DNA of 64,000 nt, taken from CAZOVB01 sp964583095. GTDB lineage: Bacteria > Planctomycetota > Phycisphaerae > SM23-33. The notes under the pieces are model-generated. The model was not told where the DNA came from. It worked only from the letters and a program-made list of their open reading frames with translations, and made no database searches. The stretch spans positions 29,732 through 93,731 of the forward strand of contig CAZOVB010000014.1 in assembly GCA_964583095.1 (NCBI GenBank). Direction: 5' to 3'. Positions 1 through 6,745 of the stretch are shown here, piece by piece (the first letter of the stretch is position 1; each line of letters starts with the position of its first letter). The position numbers and the translations under genes were made by a program.

Positions 1-1
1 G

Positions 2-211
2 GCGGTGGGAATCGCCAACCTGGGCCAGTTCATCTTCGCCGGCATCATGGGCTATCTGCTGCTTACGCCCCCCGAAACGCCCGGCTGGAATTTCTACGTC
101 GCCGCCGTCGGAGTGGTAACCGGCGCGTGGATCGCCCTGCGCTGGGCGCCCCCTGCTCCTGCCCTCCAGGGCCCTCCCGACGCTGCCGATTCCGAAACCC
201 GCGTGCCGTAG
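2..211 (+). CDS. C-terminal end of a multi-pass membrane protein (partial)
   Basis: The reading frame is already open at the left edge of the window, so this is the 3' end of a longer gene. The visible residues form two hydrophobic stretches (around AGIMGYLLL and AAVGVVTGAWIAL), then a short proline- and alanine-rich hydrophilic tail ending in a TAG stop. This pattern fits the last two membrane helices and cytoplasmic tail of a polytopic transporter, for example of the major facilitator type. Too little is present to name the family. It converges on the RloB-like gene, with about 26 bp between the stops and no clear terminator. Confidence 0.5.
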   Translation, partial: AVGIANLGQFIFAGIMGYLLLTPPETPGWNFYVAAVGVVTGAWIALRWAPPAPALQGPPDAADSETRVP

Positions 212-237
212 GCCTTGGGCATGGGCCCGCAGGGTAC

Positions 238-897
238 TCAGAGCCCCATGGCCTTGTGCAGACTGTCGATCATCTCGTGCAGGTTGGTTGAAGGATTGCT
301 GGCTGGAATGTCCACTTCCGCTCCGTATCTATACATTGCACGCAAGGAGTTTTCCCGAGCTTGCGCGAGCAGTGGAGCGAATGCTGCCCATTCCGCCTGG
401 CCCTTGCGATAGTCGCCAACGTGTTGACGAAGCATTCTCTCGGCCTCCTGGCTGGAGGCGAAGGGACGTTGACAGCAGCGGAAATGCAGCAGCAACCAGT
501 ACTCGAAACAGGGGTTGCACAGGGCAGGGCGCAGGATCTTCTTCTGTCGAATCCGATCCAGCGCCTGGGCAAGGGAGGGGTGCGGATGAGGGGCTTCGAC
601 GTCCATCACGCACCATGCTTCGTCGTAGGCGATGGTGAAGGCGCTGCGTTTGGCCTGGCGTTTCCTCTGCTGTATCAGGTCGATCGCGTGCTCCACAACG
701 CTGGAGGGCGCGCTGCCCCTGGAGGGCGTCACCTGCACCTCAAACAGGGGACTTCGAAAGTGGGCTTGTATCATCGCCCGGAAGTAGGCCGGAGCACTGA
801 CGCCGTCCTCGCAGACGATCAGGACGCTGCGCCGCGGGGGCTTGCGCCCCTGCCGGCGATGGTAGTCTCTTGCCCTTCTGCGAGGCACCCAGTTCAC
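238..897 (-). CDS. RloB-like protein (AbiL-type two-gene defence system, second component)
   Basis: This 219-residue protein has the layout of the RloB family. It has a basic N-terminus, then a strand with an acidic residue (VLIVCEDG, about residues 25-32) like the first TOPRIM-type glutamate. A DVE acidic pair follows in WCVMDVEAPH, and then the family hallmark NPCFEYWLLLHF near residues 128-139. RloB proteins partner RloA-type ATPases in loci embedded in restriction islands and in AbiL-like abortive-infection systems. Their exact activity is unsettled, though a nuclease-like TOPRIM role is suggested. The GTG start overlaps the stop of the upstream ATPase gene in a GTGA (894-897), so the two are translationally coupled. 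The family is well supported; the defence role is inferred from the pair. Confidence 0.8.
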   Translation of the reverse strand: MNWVPRRRARDYHRRQGRKPPRRSVLIVCEDGVSAPAYFRAMIQAHFRSPLFEVQVTPSRGSAPSSVVEHAIDLIQQRKRQAKRSAFTIAYDEAWCVMDVEAPHPHPSLAQALDRIRQKKILRPALCNPCFEYWLLLHFRCCQRPFASSQEAERMLRQHVGDYRKGQAEWAAFAPLLAQARENSLRAMYRYGAEVDIPASNPSTNLHEMIDSLHKAMGL

Positions 898-2162
898 TCC
901 ACCGCCGCCAGGTCACCCACGAACGGAATCGCACCGTATCGCCCGCTGAGGTACCCCTTGCCCAAGGACTCGCTCTTCCTGGGACTGTAGTCCGTCAGCG
1001 GATACAAATGCGATGCCCCGCTGGAGTCCTTCTCCACGAACCAGACCTGGTCTCGCCGCAGAAGATCGCTCTCCAGCAGGAGCGTATTGTGCGTCGTGAA
1101 AATCAACTGGGCAGAGCCGCCCCCCTCGGAAGACTTCGCACGATGCCATGCCTTCAAAAGCGCAGCACAGATCGAGGGATGCAGGCTGCTCTCAAACTCG
1201 TCAAGAAAGGCCGTGCGCCCGCTTTCCAGGCAGTCAAACCACGGAATCGCCATCCTGAGCAGCTGACGCGTACCCTCCGACTCCTGCGACAGGTCCAGCG
1301 TCATCTCAGCCCCCGAATCCTCGGCCTTGTGCGTCAGCAGCACGCGATACGGTCTTCCCTTGATCACATATTCGACGCTGCCGGAGCCCCATTCGTTGTC
1401 CACGTCCTCCTTGGTCACGCGGACATCGCTGATTCCAAGATCCGCTTTCCGAAGAAAACCAGCAAGTCTCCTCTTCAGCGGACTCTCCGGATTCCTCGCC
1501 TCGGGCAACAGGAGCTGGGCGGCGATGGCGGACCAGGAAGCCGACTCGGGCTCAGCCATCGGCCCCAGAGAATTGATCCACCTGTACACGTCCGTCAACT
1601 GTTCATGATTCAGCTTCGCGGCCATGGTGAGGTAGAGCACGTTGTCGCGCGTCAGTTCGCGAATGCGGCTTTTCTCTCCGGTCAGGTAGCTGCTGAACGA
1701 CCAGTTGTATTGCCCGGTTTCCTCGTCGAACTCGCGAAAGAACCAGTCCTGCCCCCTGCCCTTGCTGCCCCCCGGGTAGACCGTGAGACTCTCGCGGACC
1801 ACGCGGCGGGCAGTAACGGCGACGTCGTACTCATAACGAACCCCTCCATCCACAAACGTAATGCCGAACTGCGACGGCTCGTCGCCACAGACCGGATCCA
1901 GCAGGAACGGCTTGCAGGGGATCTCGCCTCCCACGTCGATATCGTCTGAACTGCGAACCAGGGACCTTGCGAATTCCAACGCCTTGATCAGGTTGCTCTT
2001 GCCCGCGGCGTTGGGCCCGTAAACGGCAGCGGACCTGAGCAGACGGAACCCGGCCGCCTCGGCAACATTCTCGCAGAGCGATCGGTCACTCGATGCCACC
2101 ATCGAAAGGACCTGTTCCTCTTTGAAGGACAGGAAATTGGCAACACGGAAATCCACTAACAT
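894..2162 (-). CDS. RloA-like AAA/ABC-type ATPase (AbiL-type defence system, first component)
   Basis: This 422-residue ATPase belongs to the OLD/RloA-like AAA_15/AAA_21 group. Visible motifs are a Walker A GPNAAGKSN near residue 50, an ABC-like signature region (LSQESEGTRQLL), a Walker B RTAFLDEFESSLHP and an H-loop FTTHN. The start at 2162 is chosen over a longer TTG frame at 2174. A good Shine-Dalgarno (GAGGTG) lies about 6 nt before this ATG, whereas the longer frame would begin inside it. The N-terminus (MLVDFRVANFLSFKEEQ) is typical of the family. It is the first gene of a two-gene operon with the RloB-like gene. The AT-rich leader at about 2163-2260 contrasts with the GC-rich surroundings, as often seen for acquired defence genes. 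Confidence 0.85.
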   Translation of the reverse strand: MLVDFRVANFLSFKEEQVLSMVASSDRSLCENVAEAAGFRLLRSAAVYGPNAAGKSNLIKALEFARSLVRSSDDIDVGGEIPCKPFLLDPVCGDEPSQFGITFVDGGVRYEYDVAVTARRVVRESLTVYPGGSKGRGQDWFFREFDEETGQYNWSFSSYLTGEKSRIRELTRDNVLYLTMAAKLNHEQLTDVYRWINSLGPMAEPESASWSAIAAQLLLPEARNPESPLKRRLAGFLRKADLGISDVRVTKEDVDNEWGSGSVEYVIKGRPYRVLLTHKAEDSGAEMTLDLSQESEGTRQLLRMAIPWFDCLESGRTAFLDEFESSLHPSICAALLKAWHRAKSSEGGGSAQLIFTTHNTLLLESDLLRRDQVWFVEKDSSGASHLYPLTDYSPRKSESLGKGYLSGRYGAIPFVGDLAAVE

Positions 2163-2261
2163 AGTGCACCTCAATCTATTTAATCGTCATTTTCGCAGAA
2201 ATACTGCACAAAATGAAATCAAATATGCCACCGATCCTACTTTCGATCCATTTTTGCACGG

Positions 2262-2290
2262 TTGAGCTTGCCTCGCCCCCGCGATACAAT
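2262..2290 (+). promoter_or_regulatory. Predicted sigma-70 promoter of the MagIII-like glycosylase gene
   Basis: TTGAGC (2262-2267), a 17-nt spacer and TACAAT (2285-2290). The -10 hexamer ends 10 nt before the ATG at 2301 and there is no Shine-Dalgarno in between. The predicted transcript therefore has only a few leader bases. Confidence 0.55.
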
Positions 2291-2300
2291 AGCGAACATC

Positions 2301-2960
2301 ATGCAAACTTCGCAGACGATCCGGGCGATGTACCAGGCGATGCTGGACCACTTCGGGCCCCAGGGATGGTGGCCGGGAGAGGGACAACTGGAAATCTGCA
2401 TCGGGGCCATCCTGACCCAGAACACCAACTGGGCCAACGTGGAAAAGGCCATCGCCAACCTCAGACAGGCCGGCGCCATACACACCCGCAAACTCCTCAA
2501 GATGCCCGAGGAGCGGCTGGCCCAGTTGATCCGCCCGGCGGGGTACTTCCGACGCAAAGCAGGCCGAGTCAAGAACTTCCTGAAAGACGTGATGCGGCAT
2601 TCAGACGGGGATATCCGGGCGTACCTGGACGCCCCGGCCCAGACGCTTCGGACCCGGCTGCTGGAGGTCAACGGGATCGGGCCCGAGACGGCTGACAGCA
2701 TCGTGCTCTATGCAGCCGGATTGCCCGTCTTCGTGGTCGATGCCTACACCGCCCGTATCGCGGGGCGACACGGGCTCATCGGCCCGGAGGACGACTACGC
2801 GTCCATCCAGGCACTCTACGAATCCGCCCTTGAAACCGACGTGCAACTCTTCAACGAATACCACGCACTGCTGGTGGCCACGGGCAAGCATTTCTGCAAG
2901 CCCAATCCCCGCTGCCAAGGCTGCCCCCTCGAGCCCTTCCCGCACCGGATCGAGGACTGA
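2301..2960 (+). CDS. HhH-GPD DNA glycosylase, MagIII-like (putative 3-methyladenine DNA glycosylase)
   Basis: This 219-residue member of the endonuclease III superfamily would excise damaged bases in base-excision repair. The N-terminal FGPQGWWPGE and GAILTQNTNW segments and the helix-hairpin-helix LLEVNGIGPETADSI followed by VVDAYTARI match the MagIII branch. The catalytic aspartate is the D of VVDAY. The lysine that gives EndoIII its lyase activity (GxKTA) is replaced by glutamate (GPETA), so a monofunctional glycosylase is expected. Only three of the four cysteines of the usual iron-sulfur motif remain (CKPNPRCQGC). The start at 2301 is preferred to a TTG at 2262, which falls in the predicted -35 box. 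It converges on the XylR-like regulator 4 bp away. Confidence 0.8.
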   Translation: MQTSQTIRAMYQAMLDHFGPQGWWPGEGQLEICIGAILTQNTNWANVEKAIANLRQAGAIHTRKLLKMPEERLAQLIRPAGYFRRKAGRVKNFLKDVMRHSDGDIRAYLDAPAQTLRTRLLEVNGIGPETADSIVLYAAGLPVFVVDAYTARIAGRHGLIGPEDDYASIQALYESALETDVQLFNEYHALLVATGKHFCKPNPRCQGCPLEPFPHRIED

Positions 2961-2964
2961 TCCC

Positions 2965-4122
2965 CTATCGCTGGTGCCGCGAACGGGCACGATGGTCGCT
3001 GGGATTCTCACCAAAGGCCTTCTTGAATGCCCTGGAGAGGTAGGAGGCATATTCGAAGCCTGTTCGGGCGGCGATGTCAGCCAGGGGCAATTCCGTGAGT
3101 TCAAGCAACTCCCGGACGCGGGCCAATCGCACGCGGCGAATCTCCTCACCCAGACTCCGGCCAAGCTCGGCTCGGAAGCGGCGTTCCAAGGTTCGGCGGG
3201 AGATGGCAAACTCTTCCATGAGTTGCTCGTAGTCCAGTCCATCACAGGCCCGATCGCGGATAATAGATGCGGCCCGCTTCACCTCTGCATCCGCGGTCAT
3301 CAGCGTATCTGTCGATTTGCGCGTCACGACTCCCAGAGGGCAAACCCTCCTTATGCCCGGTTGGATATCCTTGCCGAGAATCATGGCATCGACGCAGCTG
3401 GCGGCTTGGTAGCCGATCTCCAGCAGATTCGGGTCTACGCTGCTCAAAGGCGTTGGGAGGAACCGGCAGCGCAACTCAGTGTTGTCCACGCCCAAGATGG
3501 CCAGATCATCGGGGACCCCTATGCCCTTCTGCTGACAGACCGCGAGAATGGCCGCACCCAATTGGTCGTTGAACGCCACCACCCCAGACGGTCGGTCCAG
3601 TTCGCTCAGCCAAAGCCAAATGGTCTGGGGATCTTGAAGATAGTCCCAGTCGGTCGTTCCGGCATGCCCGCGAAAATTGCAGACGGGTGGCCTGCAACCC
3701 GACTCCTGCAAAACCTTGGCCAGGCCGTTCAATCGCAACACCGACCCCGGTTCGGCCGGCCCGTAGTACTCGACTCGGGTGTAGCCCCTTTCCAGAAAGT
3801 ACGACCCAGCAAGTTGCCCGATCCGGTCATCATCGGCATCGACACAGAGCAGGCAGGGATGGGCGACGTGAATGGACACTGTCGGGAGGCCCAATTGGAC
3901 AACACGCTCCAGACTCTCCGATCGAACCCCAACCGTCACCACGCCATTCACGCCGGCAGCGGCGCGATGGAGGTCACGCTTGCGATTGGGCCGGTCCCGA
4001 TCAACCACCTCGAAACCCCATCCGTCACGCTCCAGGGCAAACTTCCCCATCCCGCTGAGCAGGCGTGCCATCGCGAAAGGGTTCCGATTGGCCAGCACGA
4101 GGATGTTGAGTTGATTGGCCAT
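2965..4122 (-). CDS. XylR-like transcriptional regulator (LacI-type sugar-binding domain plus AraC-type HTH)
   Basis: This is a 385-residue regulator, the size of the XylR family. The N-terminal two thirds looks like a periplasmic-binding-protein fold of the LacI/GalR type (NGVVTVGVRSESLE, CVDADDDRIGQLAGSYFLERG, GVVAFNDQLGAA, DDLAILGVDN). The C-terminal 100 residues carry two AraC-type helix-turn-helix motifs (MEEFAISRRTLERRFRAEL and LADIAARTGFEYASYLSRAF). Such proteins activate glycan-utilisation genes on binding a sugar. The start at 4122 is used because upstream in-frame starts would run into the divergent gene and because a promoter sits just before it. It is divergent from the PEP-CTERM gene, its nearest plausible target, with an operator-like palindrome between them. 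Confidence 0.85.
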   Translation of the reverse strand: MANQLNILVLANRNPFAMARLLSGMGKFALERDGWGFEVVDRDRPNRKRDLHRAAAGVNGVVTVGVRSESLERVVQLGLPTVSIHVAHPCLLCVDADDDRIGQLAGSYFLERGYTRVEYYGPAEPGSVLRLNGLAKVLQESGCRPPVCNFRGHAGTTDWDYLQDPQTIWLWLSELDRPSGVVAFNDQLGAAILAVCQQKGIGVPDDLAILGVDNTELRCRFLPTPLSSVDPNLLEIGYQAASCVDAMILGKDIQPGIRRVCPLGVVTRKSTDTLMTADAEVKRAASIIRDRACDGLDYEQLMEEFAISRRTLERRFRAELGRSLGEEIRRVRLARVRELLELTELPLADIAARTGFEYASYLSRAFKKAFGENPSDHRARSRHQR

Positions 4123-4132
4123 CTGTCGCTGA

Positions 4133-4160
4133 AGTATATTTGACTTTCCGCTGAAGTCAA
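4133..4160 (-). promoter_or_regulatory. Predicted promoter of the XylR-like regulator
   Basis: Read on the minus strand: TTGACT (4160-4155), a 16-nt spacer and TATACT (4138-4133). The -10 box ends 10 nt before the ATG at 4122, with no Shine-Dalgarno, giving a near-leaderless transcript. The -35 box lies within one arm of the 4140-4160 palindrome, which suggests autoregulation. Confidence 0.55.
4140..4160. promoter_or_regulatory. Operator-like palindrome between regulator and PEP-CTERM gene
   Basis: TTGACTT (4140-4146) and AAGTCAA (4154-4160) are perfect 7-bp inverted arms around a 7-nt centre. The site lies in the 144-bp divergent intergenic region and overlaps the regulator's -35 box. It is a candidate binding site for the regulator or for a second factor. 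Confidence 0.45.
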
Positions 4161-4266
4161 TACACAGAGGACCTCGCCCCTGTATATTGTCTTCGTTGGT
4201 TCGGGGAATCGCTCCCCGGCGAGGAGAACAGCCTTTCAGAAACTCGAGAGACAAAGGAGAGTTAAG

Positions 4267-5058
4267 ATGAAGCATCTGACTGTCACCAGCATTCTGGTTC
4301 TTGTCCTGGCCGCGATGGCCTCGGCGGATACCATCACGCTTTCGGTCGACAACGACGGTTGGCAGGAAGCAATCTGGGGTGATCCCGCCTCGGTCGCCAC
4401 CAGCGGAAACGATTACGTTGTCGACGGGTCCACAGCCGCCAACAATACCCGCATTGAGACGGCCGTCTTCGCCGGAGATTCCCTCTCGCTGATTAACGGC
4501 GCCCAGGCACTGGTAAAGGCGGATGGAGAAGCGAACTTCATCCTCGACGGTGGTGAAATCCGACACGGCCAGGCCAGCACGACCTACAAGATCGGCGGCA
4601 CAATTCAGGTCCTTGGCGACTCCACAATCGACAAGAACAACGGCAATCTGGAGATCGACGCACTCGTCTCAGGCGGCGCCAAGCTGTCACTGGTGGAAAA
4701 CAGCACGTTCGACTACATCAAGTTCACCAACGCATCCAATACCTTTACAGGCACGTTTGACTTGAGCTCCGGAACAGGCGTATTCTACCTCGATTTCGAT
4801 TACGATGAGGCCAGTGGAGCATCATTGAACATGGCCGCGGGTGCCAAGCTGCTGTTGGACCAGAATCTGTCCTTTGCCTCGGTGGTTCTGGATGGCACAC
4901 CCCTTGGGATCGGCACCTACAGTGCGACCGATGATGCCATCAGTGCGTACATGCAGGACACGGCAGCCACCGGGTCTCTGACCGTGGTCCCCGAACCGAC
5001 CACCATGGCTTTGGTGGGCCTGGGCGGATTGCTGGCCGCGCGTCGCCGAAGAAAATAA
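4267..5058 (+). CDS. PEP-CTERM sorting-domain secreted protein
   Basis: This 263-residue exported protein begins with a signal peptide (MKHLTVTSILVLVLAAMASA). It ends with a PEP-CTERM anchor: a VPEP motif, a hydrophobic helix and an ARRRRK basic tail. This signal is recognised by exosortase, and the protein is expected to be processed at the cell envelope. The body is rich in Gly, Ser, Thr, Asp and Asn with repeated strand-like segments (for example LILDGGEI- and GKLSLVENST-like stretches), suggesting a beta-helix or autotransporter-like passenger. A good Shine-Dalgarno AAGGAGA (4254-4260) precedes the ATG. A small hairpin (GGGGA/TCCCC near 4203-4216) lies in the leader. The gene stands alone, is closed by a strong terminator and is probably regulated by the adjacent XylR-like protein. 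No specific function can be assigned. Confidence 0.85.
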   Translation: MKHLTVTSILVLVLAAMASADTITLSVDNDGWQEAIWGDPASVATSGNDYVVDGSTAANNTRIETAVFAGDSLSLINGAQALVKADGEANFILDGGEIRHGQASTTYKIGGTIQVLGDSTIDKNNGNLEIDALVSGGAKLSLVENSTFDYIKFTNASNTFTGTFDLSSGTGVFYLDFDYDEASGASLNMAAGAKLLLDQNLSFASVVLDGTPLGIGTYSATDDAISAYMQDTAATGSLTVVPEPTTMALVGLGGLLAARRRRK

Positions 5059-5080
5059 CCCCCTGCAAACCTCCTCCTTC

Positions 5081-5121
5081 AACAGGCGGTCCTGCTCCCA
5101 AGGCGGGGCCGCCTGTTTTTT
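5081..5121 (+). terminator. Rho-independent terminator of the PEP-CTERM gene
   Basis: AACAGGCGG (5081-5089) pairs perfectly with CCGCCTGTT (5109-5117) and is followed by a run of T to 5121. It lies 23 bp after the stop codon. Confidence 0.9.
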
Positions 5122-5148
5122 GCGATCCGCCCTGGCGGCGTCTTATCG

Positions 5149-5382
5149 TCAGGGGAGGATGCGGAAACTGCCTGCGATGGCCTCGGGGACATCCACGTCC
5201 GCTTCTCTGCCGGAGGGATGGACGCGCAGGGTCGTTCCACCCGGCGTGTTGAACAGTCTTACCTGACGCTGGGGGCGTCCCTTGCGTTTTCGCATTTCCA
5301 GGCTGCGTTTGACGCGACTGGGATGGAATACCACATCAATCAACGACTTGCAGAGGCTGGATTTTCGGTCTGCGCTGTGCAT
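5149..5382 (-). CDS. Small basic protein of unknown function, overlapping the diguanylate cyclase gene
   Basis: This is a 77-residue, strongly basic protein that I do not recognise. It has a central run of Arg and Lys (VKRSLEMRKRKGRPQRQVRLF) and an acidic, hydrophobic C-terminus. The evidence that it is real is an ATG at 5382 preceded by a strong Shine-Dalgarno (GGAGGG, about 5 nt spacing). It also sits in the same direction as the diguanylate cyclase gene, whose last 43 bp it overlaps in another frame. The overlap suggests translational coupling, so it may act with the upstream c-di-GMP enzyme. A longer frame starting at 5433 lacks a ribosome binding site. Confidence 0.55.
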   Translation of the reverse strand: MHSADRKSSLCKSLIDVVFHPSRVKRSLEMRKRKGRPQRQVRLFNTPGGTTLRVHPSGREADVDVPEAIAGSFRILP

Positions 5383-6458
5383 GTTTCCCTCCGATTCGTG
5401 CCGGCCTGTATCTCCAGGTGCCGGCGACGGCAACGTCTTCTCAGGCGGGCATCGAGTTGATGAAACCGGACCACCCGATCCCGTCCGGTTTCCTTGGCAT
5501 GGAGCAACGCCTGGTCGGCGAAGTAGACCAGCATCTCAGGATGGGTGACTTCCGCATCGTCCGGGTAGGTGGCCGAGCCCAGCGAGACCGTTGCGTGGAT
5601 ATCGCGGCCGTAGACGCGGAACACCCTTTCTGAGCAGGCTTTACGAATGCGCTGGGCGAACCGGCAGGCTTCCTCCCGACCCGCTCGTGGCAGGAGAATG
5701 CTGAACTCCTCCCCGCCGGTTCGGGCGGCGATGTCCGATTCCCGTATGGACCTTTTCAAGATGACGGCCAGCTCCTTGAGAACGTAGTCGCCGCTGGGGT
5801 GCCCGTATTCGTCGTTGATCACCTTGAAGTGATCCACGTCCAGACCCAGCAGACTCAGGGAGTGACCGTAGCGTTTGGCCACCTTGAACTCGTGCTGGAG
5901 CAACTGCACGAAGGATCTTCGGTTCTGCAGGTGCGTCAGCGGGTCGGTGGTGGCCTGCTCCTTGAGCTGGGCGTTGTCTTTGCGGAGCTTCTCCAGCAGC
6001 AGCCGTTCGCGGGTCAGGACGGCCTCGAGTTCCTTCTGCTTCACCGCCAGGCGGTCGTGCAGATCCTTGATCCGCAGCATCGCTCCCAGTCGGGCCCGGA
6101 GCTCCTGGCTGACCACGTCGCGGTCGACCACCTCGTCGGCTCCGATATCCAGAAGCCGGCACCGGTCCAGGTCGGGCCTCTCGACCAAAAGGATCACCGG
6201 CAGATAGCTGGCCGGACAGAGCGTTCGGAGGATATTGGGCAGATCCATCTCGATGCTCTCCCGGGCCGATAGGGAAACCAGGGCCAGGTCGATCCCCTCC
6301 TGACCGATGGCGGCCAGCAGTTCCAGCTCGTTGTCGGTCACGATGCTGCGGATGCCCCCAAGGGCCAACTCCGCGCTGCGGCGGGTGGCCTGGAGACTGT
6401 CCCGCTCGATCAGAACGATGCGATGTTGCCTTGGACCGAGGTCTTGTTGCATAGCCAT
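5340..6458 (-). CDS. Response-regulator-like diguanylate cyclase (GGDEF)
   Basis: This 372-residue protein makes the second messenger c-di-GMP from two GTP. Residues about 10-130 resemble a receiver domain (RIVLIERD, DLALVSLSA, LPVILLVERPD), but the usual phosphorylated aspartate is not obvious, so it may be a pseudo-receiver. A coiled-coil linker (LAVKQKELEAVLTRERLLLEKL region) leads to a GGDEF domain with TDPLTHLQNRRSF, LDVDHFKVINDEYGH and the active-site ARTGGEEF. An inhibitory RxxD site (RESD) precedes it, so product inhibition is expected. The start is ambiguous between 6464 (GTG), 6458 and 6452. It is followed by an overlapping small gene. There is no membrane segment, so it is cytosolic. 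Confidence 0.9.
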   Translation of the reverse strand: MAMQQDLGPRQHRIVLIERDSLQATRRSAELALGGIRSIVTDNELELLAAIGQEGIDLALVSLSARESIEMDLPNILRTLCPASYLPVILLVERPDLDRCRLLDIGADEVVDRDVVSQELRARLGAMLRIKDLHDRLAVKQKELEAVLTRERLLLEKLRKDNAQLKEQATTDPLTHLQNRRSFVQLLQHEFKVAKRYGHSLSLLGLDVDHFKVINDEYGHPSGDYVLKELAVILKRSIRESDIAARTGGEEFSILLPRAGREEACRFAQRIRKACSERVFRVYGRDIHATVSLGSATYPDDAEVTHPEMLVYFADQALLHAKETGRDRVVRFHQLDARLRRRCRRRHLEIQAGTNRRETCTAQTENPASASR

Positions 6459-6607
6459 TCCCACTGGGCGACGAAAACTGCAGCGACCCGATGCCGCTGA
6501 AGCGTCCGCCTGGAGGCAAGCTACGATTCACCCGGGCACGGGGCGAATTCCTTCCCGGCCTGGTCCTTGTTTCCGCAAGACCCGCTGGAATTGAGCACTA
6601 TGGGGCG

Positions 6608-6637
6608 TTGCCATTGTCATACGCCCAGGGGTATAAT
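6608..6637 (+). promoter_or_regulatory. Predicted sigma-70 promoter of the GH10-like operon
   Basis: TTGCCA (6608-6613), an 18-nt spacer and a consensus TATAAT (6632-6637). The predicted start near 6644 gives a leader of about 100 nt before the ATG at 6746. The 287-bp region 6459-6745 otherwise shows no gene. Confidence 0.6.
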
Positions 6638-6745
6638 GCCTCCCCGCCGCTTGCCCGGGGCGGCAGGATACGCAAACCGTTACAGACCAAGCAGCCCCGC
6701 GGGCCCGGGAATCTCCGGCCCTGCCAGGGCGAGGAATGGGTCTTC

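Noticed and set aside
870..1949. Long plus-strand open frame opposite the RloA-like gene
   Set aside because: Antisense shadow of a gene with clear ATPase motifs; common in GC-rich DNA and without a recognisable product.
4123..4566. Extended N-terminus of the XylR-like regulator
   Set aside because: It would overlap the divergent PEP-CTERM gene and both promoters; family length fits the 4122 start.
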